DNA of 64,000 nt from Bryoerythrophyllum caledonicum (lineage: Eukaryota > Streptophyta > Bryopsida > Pottiales > Pottiaceae): assembly GCA_963971425.1 (NCBI GenBank), contig OZ020525.1, positions 1,922,001-1,986,000 on the forward strand, given 5' to 3'. Both the position numbers and the translations under genes were made by a program. The notes beneath the pieces were generated by a model. That model did no database searches. It was not told where the DNA came from and was given only the letters and a program-made list of their open reading frames with translations. This document shows positions 40,790 to 50,929 of this stretch, in pieces. How positions within the stretch are numbered: the stretch's first letter is position 1; the number at the start of each line of letters is the position of its first letter.

Positions 40790-42590
40790 CGACCAAAAAA
40801 TAATAGCCATACAAAAAACCATATGTGGACTACCAAAATGTATGTCAAATGCAATAACCCAACTCCCACATAACCTATTTGGACTTGAAGCTTTCTCCTT
40901 CAAAAACGCATATCTCCGATGTATAGGCGAACAACTACAAAATGCATTAAACGATAAAGGAAGACTTGGGAAAATATATAATGGACTAACTCACTATGTC
41001 CTTGCCCAACACGGTGGCGCTGAAAACATACCCAGAATTAAAAAAAGTGACTGCATAAGATCACCAATAACACGAACATTCTTCTTATTAAAACATATAG
41101 CTAAAGCCCACCTTAAAAGTATGCTCCCAAACTTCCTCACTAATCCCACAAAACTAGAAACACTATGGTGCCAAGAAACACTAAATCACAACACACTCAA
41201 TGCCCAACTCTCCCAAAAACTTCTACAAAAACTCCTCTCAAAAAATATTTTTGAACTAAACCAAATTATTTTACTCAACGGCACACACATCATGAACAAT
41301 GAGGACTTCAAAACCTACCACTTCACCCCATCCAAACTATTAAAAAGTGCCCTAAATATTGCTAAACAACTATTTTTCCACCCAACATGCCCCACCACAT
41401 GTCATACTCCGTGTAGCATACACCCATACTCTCATATACTTAAAGATTCATTCATCACCCTCAACAATAGCATCAACCCAAGAAATATCCCCACATCAAG
41501 CAATCCCGCAAGCCCTCCACATACATACCACCCCCGCCCCCGCCCCCGCCCCCCAACATACATCCCCAAAAACCCTACCACATATCCCATTAATGACATC
41601 ATATACCATAAACATATCTAGCACAAAGACACAAATAACATACAAAATACATACACAAAATATTTATGCCAATGGCAATACAATGAAAATACATACAATA
41701 AATGGCTCCCCCAAAGAGACCTTTTTCCGCGACACGACACCAATACCTCCACACATAACATCAAAAAATTAAAACAATACTACCAAAAAATTCAAAACAA
41801 AACATACTTGGATATCATCCTAGCCCACCACCCCCAAGAACAAATCCCAGACTCAAGATCCGTAACACCACCCATAATTATCCCACTCTTAAACATATAC
41901 ACAACAGAATGCAACCCCGAAAATGATATCCTTACATCCTCAAACACAATCAAAATAGATAACAATCAAGCACATCTATACGAAGAAAATGGCCGACATT
42001 TACACACCATCCCCGTTACCCGACTCCAATGGTTATGGAATCAATATAATACAAAATTACAAACCCCTACAATTATCGAACCAACGACCCAACCCTTTGA
42101 AACCGAACTAATATGGCTTTACCAAAGGTATAAATACCGAATACCAAAAACTGACCCCCTAAAAAATGCGCAATACACAATATCCACTCCCATTTTAGAC
42201 TCATTAATTTCATCCTTCAACATCGAACATTCATACTTTTCTTCCCCGGTCACATGTCCTACCAAACTAAAAAAATTCTACTCACCTTATGAAAGAGACC
42301 AAATATTCGGATCACTAAGCAAGGCCTTTGATTACAAATGGATCGGTAATGGCATAGCTCACCCCCACAACGAGAAGGACATGGAACAAGCCATACATTG
42401 GGCTAGACTTGCCGCCAAACACGACCCAAATAACAGAAAATCAATCATCATCACACCGAACAACAATTGGTACCAAAACAACAACCAACATTTAAACCCA
42501 TTTTCAGATTCCCATATCATTGCAGTATTTGAAACAGATTCAATACCATACGAAGAACCTAATATCCCACCCGAGCTAAAAAAACCCTGA
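40790..42590 (+). pseudogene. LINE ORF2: region between RT and RNase H
   Basis: It continues after the frameshift in one frame with a TAG at 41619-41621 and a TGA at 42588-42590. LPHNLFGLEAFSFKNAYLRC is a thumb-like segment typical for LINE ORF2. The rest (about 480 codons) is Asn/Pro/Thr-rich without recognisable domain. A CCCCCGCCCCCG run near 41529 encodes Pro/Arg. Confidence 0.6.
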
Positions 42591-43781
42591 ATCGAGCCAT
42601 CTACATTACAAATACTATGCGTCCATCATCAAAATCAAACCATTGGCTCCCTAAAACAACTTGCGGAACTTACCTCCATAACAAAAAATCTAGACATACA
42701 CCGACTATACACAAAACAGGCCCCACCAACACCCATACAAACCCCCGTAAACAAAAGTAAAAATTGGTCAAAACTAAACTATGTCAACAACACATTAAAC
42801 TACTCCGTCACACCTCCCCCTCTCCCAGACTACCCAACTCATACCACACAAAAATTCAACCCCGCACACAGTTATTACACCGACGGCTCTTTTAAACCAC
42901 CAGAACAAATTAGCCCGGGCTTTTGGCACAGAGAAAAAGCTGGATATGGCATATATAATTCTACCAAAGAAATTAAACTAGCCAAAAGACTCCATGGACT
43001 ACAAAATATCCTCAGAGCGGAACTCATGGCCATTCATAAAACACTACAAATCATCACAACAAAACACAAAAATGAACCCGCACATATATTCACCGATTGT
43101 ATAAATACACTTTACCTACTAAACACTCAAATAACACACCCCACCCTTCACAATAGTCACCCCGACCAAATCATATTAACATCAATGGTCCAAATGTTAC
43201 AAAACCGTACACAAATCACAACCCTTCACAAAGTGAGAGCCCATGCCAACATTGATGGCAACGAACAAGCAGACAAACTTGCACAAGAAGGCCGAGAAAA
43301 AACACACAAAAACGCCAAAGACCCTCACGAACATGCCCATGCCACCCCATACTACTTTCAAAAAGAAGATTGGCCTTCCAAAGAAGATACCCCCGACAAA
43401 GGCCCAATTAGATTTTTGGGCAAAAATCTCAAAAAACAAGACCTCTACAACAACCTGGATACAATCTCAGAAAATATTCCGAACATAGAAAAATGGACTA
43501 ACAATAACGACATAGACAATGAACTCTCTACAAATTTTTGGAAAAACCCCATCATCTCAGACTCGCAAATAACATGCCTCATCAAATTCCGTACTGGTCA
43601 ATATATGGGAAACGCTCGCAAACAACTCTTCTTTGGAGTAGAAAGATTCCCATCCATAACATGCCCCATATGCCCCTCAACGGACCCCGATACATGGCTT
43701 CATGTTCTACTCAAATGCCAAAACCACCACATACACTCTCTAATTGTCAAAAGACATAATAAAGCGGTATGGGAAGTCTAA
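42591..43781 (+). pseudogene. LINE ORF2: RNase H domain and CCHC finger
   Basis: Same frame. RNase H residues: YYTDGSF (42873-42893), RAELMAIH (Glu), FTDCINTLYLL (Asp) and HANIDGNEQADKLA (final His/Asp), so all four catalytic acids are present. RNase H within LINE ORF2 is known in plant L1, I and related clades and removes RNA from the hybrid. About 130 residues later a finger C-x2-C-x9-H-x4-C (CPIC to LLKC, about 43662-43718) is followed by KRHNKAVWE. A TAA at 43779-43781 interrupts before the last domain. Confidence 0.85.
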
Positions 43782-44336
43782 AAACTAATCACCTCCTACA
43801 ATAAATCGAGATGTTTTATACTAATGAACGCCGGCACCTTTAATAACAATCCACAAGAAAATACGGTCCCCCCTTGGCTACTCCCATGCTCATGTATGAC
43901 CCAAAGATGTCATTGCAACGCTCGTCTCAAACCAGACATCCTTTGTATTAAAGGTTTACCATATAATGACCCACCACCCGTTAACATCAACCAAGACTAC
44001 ACCATTCAATTCATTGAATTCACATACTGCAACGATAGATTTTCCCCGGAAACAATTCAAAACAAAATAGATAAATACCAACCCCTTATTGACGACATCA
44101 TTGCCCTAGGATGGAATGTGGACCCCCTTATGGTAATCACATCCGGCGCTCGTGCCACCACCTTTACCCCATCTATGAAAACCCTAGAAGACACCTTCAA
44201 GATACCCATTGAAACAATTAAAACCACTTTTAAAAACATTAACACCATCGCTACTCAATATGCCATGTCTATTTTACTTCACAAACGCAAAATTGAAAAC
44301 AACCAAGCCCTTCCCAATACACAAGACCCCCCTTAG
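43782..44336 (+). pseudogene. LINE ORF2: C-terminal PD-(D/E)XK-like (restriction-like) domain
   Basis: The frame continues after the TAA to TAG 44334-44336. It has a Cys-rich start (CSCMTQRCHCNAR), then KPDILCIKG (Pro-Asp), IQFIEFTY (Glu candidate 27 residues after that Asp), a Lys/Tyr pair (KIDKYQPL) and GARATTF. This order, after CCHC and an R-H-N motif, is that of restriction-like endonucleases at the C-terminus of R2, NeSL and Dualen LINEs. All three partial copies in this window keep parts of it; the copy at 61621 has KPDILCVKG. Catalytic competence is inferred only from motif order. Confidence 0.65.
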
Positions 44337-44634
44337 TTTCTCTTCCCCGCTTTGATTTATCTTGACTGGTTGGTTTTGGGGCCCTTGGCTACTTGCTTGG
44401 TTGGTTTGTGGTTTTTTGGATACTTGCTTGGCTAGTTGGCTAGTTAGTTGGTTAGGTGTTTGCTTGGCGGGTCTCTGGCTACCTGTTACATAGTATCTAC
44501 CCTCGAAAGGGGGAAGTAGTTCCAGCTTACTTATTCCTTGTCCGGTGGGCATGGTCTTAGTAGTGGAACGAACAGACACTTTATTCACGCCGGTCCCCTC
44601 TGGGAACAGGCGTTCTTCTTCTTCTTCTTCTTGC
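44337..44634 (+). other. LINE 3' UTR with conserved terminal block and CTT tract
   Basis: TGGTTGG/TTGCTTGG-rich sequence, then a block shared with the other copies: GGTGGGCATGGTCTTAGTAG, GGAACGAACAGACACTTTAT and TCAC, then (CTT)6 at about 44617-44634. The shared block is the likely RNA element recognised by the LINE reverse transcriptase. Confidence 0.65.
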
Positions 44635-44639
44635 AATAA

Positions 44640-44905
44640 GGAGGTCTACTTTCCATCCCAGGGCAATGATGTCATCAGTAAGGGGTTGGTATTTATTCAT
44701 TTTGTTTTCAATTGTTTCTGGGGAGAGTCTATCATTACAATATGTGAATTTGATGAATTGAATGGTATAGTCTTGGTTATTGTGGTCGGGTGCGGGGTCA
44801 TTGTATGGTAGGCCTCGACACATGTCGAGTTCGTTGTTGTATTTTGTTGTGATGATTTGTAGTGTTTTGTGTATGGCCATAAGTTCTGCTCGAAGGATAT
44901 TTTAG
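44640..44905 (-). mobile_element. Minus-strand LINE remnant, RNase H joined to C-terminal domain by deletion
   Basis: The minus strand reads LRAELMAIHKTLQIITTKYN (RNase H), then switches within about 10 residues to RGLPYNDPAPDHNNQDYTIQ and YCNDRLSPETIE of the PD-(D/E)XK-like domain. This skips about 860 bp present in the main copy. It ends at the CTT tract, head to head with the main LINE 3' end. Confidence 0.75.
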
Positions 44906-45650
44906 TGTATGGAAACTACTCGATAGAGTACACCAAATAGTAGACCAAATACATTATACAATATCAATGAATACAACAAAATCTTCCTATAAGCATTTTT
45001 GCTATTCATATTTGGATGCCTCTGCATTTTAATGTATGCATGTTTGTATTAATCATTGCATATACTTCATTGCTTAAAATTGTTATGGATATTTAAAATC
45101 GAGTAAATTTTCCCTAGCAATCTACCTACAAAGTAAGGCATTGACCTTCTTTAAAATGATTTATAAACACTCACAAGAATGTGGTTTTTGAAAAACCTTC
45201 TACGCAGTTTTTTTTCTTTCAACTAAATGAAAACCCCCCTAAAGAGCCGACATCCAAAGTCGGAATTCAAAAATAATGATTATTTTAGGAGATATTAACT
45301 CACTATTAGTATAATCTGGCCAAATTACAATTTCTAACACTACGGATGAAAATAGTATGCCGATGGAAAAGTAGTCCGTGGTTGAAAAAACAATTCGTGG
45401 ACGAAAAATAGTCTCTGAATGAAAAATCGTCCGCAGATGACTATGGCTCAATGATAAGAATCATCACCAACACTATTAATAAACACTTAATGTTTGTAGC
45501 CCGCTCCTTCTCTACTCTTCCAATTTTCTAAAAAAATTCCAAATGAATAATTTTGATAATTAATTTGTAATATAGAAAACGCATTAAAATGGTTGTTCTA
45601 ATGCGTTGCAAAGCAAGCGCGAACCACTACTGAACTTCTATAGATGCAAA
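44906..45650. other. Intergenic, nothing recognised
   Basis: AT-rich. An irregular repeat of GAAAAATAGTC/GTCCG(T/C)GG motifs occurs near 45355-45435. No gene seen. Confidence 0.4.
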
Positions 45651-46110
45651 TGGGTGTGGAAATTACTCCATGGAGTAGACCAAATTCTCGTATAGTTAGA
45701 CGTATATTGAAAATTACTCCATGGAGTAGACCAAATTCTCGTATAGTTAGACGTATATTGAAAATTACTCCATGGAGTAGACCAAATTCTCGTATAGTTA
45801 GACGAATATTGAAAATTACTCCATGGAGTAGACCAAATTCTCGTATAGTTAGACGTATATTAAAAATTACTCCTTGGAGTAGACCAAATTCTCGTATAGT
45901 TAGATGTATGTTGAAAATTACTCCATGGAGTAGACCAAATTCTCGTATAGTTAGATGTATGTTGAAAATTACTCCATGGAGTAGACCAAATTCTTGTATA
46001 GTTAGATGTATATTGAAAATTACTCCATGGAGTAGACCAAATTCTCGTATAGTTAGACGTCTATTGAAAATTACTCCATGGAGTAGACCAAATTCTCGTA
46101 TAGTATAGAC
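45651..46110 (+). repeat. 51-bp tandem repeat, about nine units
   Basis: The unit contains ATTACTCCATGGAGTAGACC and TTCTCGTATAGTTAG. ACTCCATGGAGT is a perfect 12-bp palindrome in most units. The unit length of 17 codons keeps one frame open for 154 codons (17-residue peptide repeat), which I regard as a by-product. Units differ by few bases, so the array is young or homogenised. A single diverged relative (GAAACTACTCGATAGAGTA) lies at about 44909. Confidence 0.9.
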
Positions 46111-47505
46111 AAAAAATTAGTATATTTTGATAGAGTAAAAATGTTGAAGTACGGATATTTAACTTCTAAGGCAAGTAAGTATATATGAGACATGTTGTAT
46201 GAGTAGGGACTGAGGATGCGTTTCAAATGGGGGTAATTTCTAGAAATGCTAAATTATATTGAAAAAGCATAAAATGGTTGAGGTTATGTATGATTTAGTG
46301 CCATGGGCACTATCAAAAAATTTCAAACCCAAACTTGTAAAATTTGAAATACGTCTTTCCTACATAAATCTAGATATCGTCATATTTTTCACATTTTTCT
46401 TTTTCAACAACATGTAGTGAAAACCTTCTTATTCATAGTTTGGATTATCACTTGGAAACAAATTTAGTTCACAAAAAAATAAAACGTGGAATGGCATTTT
46501 TTAAACTCCAATATTTGCGCACTTGTTTTGAATATATTACAGTTCTTCTCTACCTCTAAAAATTGGTGTGTAGGGAGATATCATCAGAAGGTTGGATTTG
46601 GATATTTCAAGGTGATTTTCTTTTAAAAAAATTTCTACACTAATTCTGAAATAGAACACATTGATAAGTTAAAAAATATGAACTATGCCACAAACAAAAC
46701 CATATAAAATAGAATAAATGTCGGTCTTTGCACGGGTATATGAAAAAAGTTTTTTTACTTGTGGTGCCCAAATTTCAAAGGCATGCAGGGTGAAAGTCCA
46801 CTAAGGTGGTATATTTATAGTGTCACGAATGGTTTTGGAAAGAGTCACGAACCTTCTTTTGCTGCATAGTGCAAATGTGGGATTGATCATGGAATTCTAT
46901 TGATGGAATGTGATAATTGCCTTGATTTAAAGAATAGGAACCCCAAAAATGTTGAGTTCTGACTTACGGTTTGGCCAATATAGGTATATCTTTCATCAGT
47001 ATATACTTGTCACAAGTATATGACATTTACCAAATATACTTATTTTGAGAGTTCTAGGAAGTTAAATACTTCAAAAGTTTTGGAACACATTCATGCCATA
47101 ATGTATTCATATATTATAATTGAAAATTCTAGATCGGAAACTTATTTTCACTTTTATTGCTAAAAACGAGATATTTCTTAAAGGCTCCTAAAATAGGACT
47201 CATTATTGATTTTTTCTTTGATTTCTTATCCAATCAGATACATCATGCATAGATCCATCTTCAAACATACTTTTTTTCTGAAGAATTACCTTTTTTTTCC
47301 ACTAAATTGGGCAAAATCAAGTTTTTTTGTCCAAAAAAATATACTTTTGGGTATATTTTTTTTGCCCAAAAGTGAGTAACCCTAGCTGACTTCTGCCTTG
47401 CAATACATATTAATCTAAGACTATTGCTATAGTCACTTTAAAACGTGCATGCTATCCAATACAGTCTAATAATGCCAGAAGGAATAAAATAAAACCTATG
47501 CATTA
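46111..47505. other. AT-rich intergenic segment, nothing recognised
   Basis: 1.4 kb with no ORF, terminal motif or repeat that I can support. Confidence 0.4.
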
Positions 47506-48995
47506 CTAATACGTAGACCGAAAATGTTCATGAGGCGTGGGCCAATTGTATGTGTCGCTGAAGCATGTAATGATATGAAACAACCCTCCAGCACCCTCTT
47601 GGCCTTTGTTGTAGACTCTGTCCATGTACATGTGAAATGTATTCGCAAATTCCTGATTTGAGAATACTGCGGAACTCCGAGATTCGCGATGCAATTTCTC
47701 GTAGTCCATGGACATTGTCCGCCTGTTGATTCGTTGCACTATCCCGGCCGTAGCGTACTCCTCTGAAGTCATCGATAACTTCAGAATCATTTGCACATCC
47801 GCATCCGGTTTGTGCAAGTACGCAACCCGCGGATCCATCCACCATCGCCTTTGCAAATTCTCGGCCATATCTTCACGATTCATGAACGTATACAGAGAGT
47901 GCATTGGTTCGGTAACCTTCGTGGTCATGCTCCAATCGCATACTCCAATATACACTTGCGTTTCATCTAGAGGGAAGTCGAGGAGGATATTGTCCGGAGA
48001 CAAGTCGTTGTGGAGATTGTTGCTCTTGTGGACCTCGTTCATGATGCACAACAACGCCCACGCAAGTTCGGTCCTTTTTTGCGAAAACGAACCAACTGAT
48101 GAGCTCGAATAACCTCATCCTCGGAGAAATTCCCATAGTTCAAATGTACATAGACATCATCACCATACTCAAAATCCCGGTTCAGCATCTCTCGAATTGT
48201 CCTCCCATTCCACCAATACGCGTAGCCTTTGTACTTGTCCAGATGAATGGCCACAAATCAGATGACACTTGGATGTGGAATCCTCACCGCCATCAACTCA
48301 TTCTAATGCTCTACTTTTGCCAAGTCCAGCCGTGTCTCCAATTGGTTCGACAATTTGGCGGCAAATTCCGAGAATGGTTCAATGCCCGGAGCACCCACTA
48401 TGCGGACTTTGCAAATGGTGGCATATCCACCTCTCCGATTGACATTGTCAATCCGTATAACCGTGGCTGTTGGCGGAATGGCAATCAGATGAGCTTTTCG
48501 CAGCAGGTCCTCTAGGTGCCCTTCCGTCAAGTTCCACCATTCCACGGAGCCACGCTTGTTTTGATTTTTGGTGAATGGCTTTGTTAGGGTAAGAAATAAA
48601 TCGGCCTTCAACAACACGTCGTTGAAATCCCCATCAGCCGCGCGATTAAATCTCCCAAACTTGGTCAATAAGTTCTTGGCATTCCAGAGTGCAAAGCGCA
48701 CTCTGTCATCCACGAACTTCAAAAATTCCAGCTTCTGGGTCTCCGTATTCCACACCGAGGCTTGAAGCGCATCCATTATGTGCTGCCACATGTCCCTCCC
48801 GAACTTCTCGGGGCCCTCATCCCAATATTTGACGTACTTGCTCTCCAAGGATCGAAGAGTATTATCCTCATAGAATTTGACAATCAATTCTATGAGAAAA
48901 TTCTTGCAAGACTCAGATGGAATATAGCGGATGGGATGAAGCTTTGGACCGAAGTCCACAACCTTTTGCTTCTTCTTGTCCTTCGGCATCTTCAT
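47506..48995 (-). pseudogene. Decayed protein kinase gene with N-terminal extension
   Basis: The frame from ATG 48995 encodes about 180 residues without known domain, then a glycine-rich loop (NRRGGYATICKV, about residues 184-195) and a candidate ATP-binding Lys (FAAKLSN). TAG at 48305-48303 and an in-frame TGA near 48263 interrupt it. The frame resumes (AIHLDKYKGYAYWW) and shifts by one base in an A-run near 48085. The last frame (48054 to TAG/TAA at 47506) has a catalytic loop HNDLSPDNILLD (normally HRDxKxxN) and VCDWSM where DFG is expected. The remaining 140 residues do not look like a normal C-lobe. DWS would be unusual for an active kinase. Confidence 0.75.
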
Positions 48996-49828
48996 TCAAC
49001 GTACGCCGTCTGAAAGTCGTAGAAGTTTTTGGAAAAACTTTAAAAAAACGACAAAATCTCTCTTCCAATGTGAATGACTTTTTTCCTCATGTGGGACTCC
49101 GTTCCCACATGGTGCCGGAAGTTAACCCTGAAATCCGGCAAAAACAAAAAAATTAGTTAAGTAGTTACGATAGTTCGTGCTAGAATACAACCTATAGTCA
49201 ACATGTAAGAATAAAGACGGATGGACCCGACTGCAAACCTTAAATGAGCCTAAAGCTGCAAAACGCATAGTCGGAGTAGTAACGAAATTTTGGGATAAAC
49301 TATCATCCGGAACTGCCATCCGGAGCTGTCACCATCAGCTGTCATCATGAGCCGTACTAACGGCCAGACTACAACAGGCCCCGGCGCGAGGGAAACTCTT
49401 TTTGTTTCTTCTTCGCGTATTCAGGTTCCGCTCCAACGCTCTCTCTCTCCCTCTTCCTTTCTACCTCACTCTTGCGGTTTTCTAACTACTGACCGTTAGG
49501 GTTTAGAGCTTAGACGGTTAGAATGGACGTGCGTCCGTTAGGGAGGATTTTTGTGAGGTTTACAACTTCCGGGCCGTACCGACTTCCGGGCCCGCCGCAC
49601 CAGGGTGAAGGAACGGCGGGACGAGTTCTTGGCGGAGGAGTTCGAGGGACAATCGGACCCAAAGGATGGCTACAACATGCAAGACCTTTGGCACTAGGAT
49701 GCCCAGTTGGTGCTAGGATTTTTAAACCCTATTTTCCATTCGGAGAAGACGAGTCTAGCCCTTCAGCGGAAGCTAGCTGATAGAGGAGGAAGATTGATCC
49801 GGAGGACTCCAAGGGTCAACTGAAGCAG
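48996..49828. other. Intergenic to decayed upstream part of gag-like gene
   Basis: Contains a 9-bp stem hairpin (CATGTGGGA, six-base loop, TCCCACATG) near 49089-49112. From about 49520 on, coding-like but frameshifted GC-rich sequence leads into the gag-like pseudogene. Confidence 0.4.
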
Positions 49829-50929
49829 ATGGATGATCTCTTGCGCGAGGTTGGCTGGAGAGTTCGCGTCCTCAGGGAGACCAACTTCATCATCACCACC
49901 AGCGTAGAACAGATCTTCCGGAGTTTGGGAGTTGACCGGCTAGAAGACGCCATTAATATGGTGGAGGAACTCCGGAGCAGGGAGACCGACACGAAGGCGT
50001 TGCACCTTCAAATCTCCACCATGTACAAGGCCAAGATGGAGATGGAGAAGAAGGTAAAGCACTACCTTTAGGAGACAGCGCTGGCGGTGGTGGCCCGGAA
50101 ACATGCGGAGGCAGAGGCCAATGCATCCGCAGTTGCCCTGATGGAGGTCCGAAAAGCCCTGGAGTTTCCGGTTGATGTGGTCAATTGAAGCCAACTCTTC
50201 ACCAAACTGGTGGAGAAGGAGAAGAAGGTGACTAGAGCCAACATCATCCGGTTTCTCCTGGATCAAGCGGAGAAGATGGGCCCGACCTGGGAGCAGATGA
50301 AGCTGTTGGTCAACAACATCACCCAGGTGCTTCTGGAAGACCCAGCACCCCCCGTACCGGGCAATGTTACGACCCCGGGACGGACCACGGCCACTCCGAA
50401 ACCGCCACAACCCACGTCAACTCCAGCTCCGGGTACCTCAACGAATCCGGAGTCTCTCGACACTCCGTCGCCTCGGACACCGACGGAGGGCATTGTATCT
50501 CCCCACCCTCGTACGGTTGAGATACTGAAGAAGCTGCCGGATCTGCTGTCGCCACCAAATATGCGCCTACCAGATCCTCCGACAGAAGACGACCTCCAAG
50601 CACCACCGAAGTCCATATCTCGGAGATTGGCGCCAGGACCAAGGAATCTTTCCAGAAGCTACAGGAACTTGGTTCACGAGACCAGGTCAGCTTCCAAGAC
50701 GGAACCACCAGCACCTCTTGTTCCAGAAGGTTCACCGGAACAGCCACCTCCTCCGCCGGACTCCAGAACTCCGGTGGCTAAAGTTTCTCCAGCGGCCGGA
50801 CCGTCAATCCGGAAGACCAACCTATTGCCGGCAACAGTGAAGAAGCTGAAGGGCAAGCAGCGGGCTCCGGTGGAGATCTCCCCCTCTCGCAGAAGTGGGA
50901 GAAATCGAGGACCGGGTGCACCGACTTAG
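49829..50929 (+). pseudogene. Gag-like pseudogene related to the ORF at 31377-33145
   Basis: One frame with TAG at 50069-50071 and TGA at 50186-50188. The helical N-terminal part (VEQIFRSLGVDRLEDAINMV), ALEFPVDVV and LVNNITQVL match the ORF in the 5.37-kb unit in order and spacing. The C-terminal part is Pro/Thr/Ser-rich, ending basic (SRRSGRNRG). No knuckle, protease or RT. The stops are compatible with CAG to TAG and CGA to TGA. It lies on the plus strand while the adjacent gypsy element B is on the minus strand. Confidence 0.55.

Larger units (their letters stand above)
3960..44634 (+). mobile_element. Main LINE (non-LTR retrotransposon), interrupted by two nested insertions
   Basis: Three separated segments (3960-4536, 29415-29670, 35039-44634) join in frame and in order when the two inserted elements and one copy of each TSD are removed. 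Combined they give about 10.4 kb: ORF1a, ORF1b, then a long ORF2 with 2A motif, APE endonuclease, RT, RNase H, CCHC and a C-terminal PD-(D/E)XK-like domain, then a 3' UTR and a CTT tract. APE plus a C-terminal restriction-like nuclease in one LINE is known from the Dualen (RandI) clade first described in Chlamydomonas; placement in that clade is my inference. At least five in-frame stops and two frameshifts show that this copy is dead. The true 5' end may lie as far left as 1756. Confidence 0.7.

Noticed and set aside
45644..46108. 154-codon repeat protein or CRISPR array
   Set aside because: Pure 51-bp tandem repeat without spacers; open only because the unit is 17 codons; eukaryotic context.
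5300..48995. Both kinase pieces as parts of one split gene
   Set aside because: Their sequences do not overlap in a compatible way and differ in type; one lies inside the hAT, the other outside.
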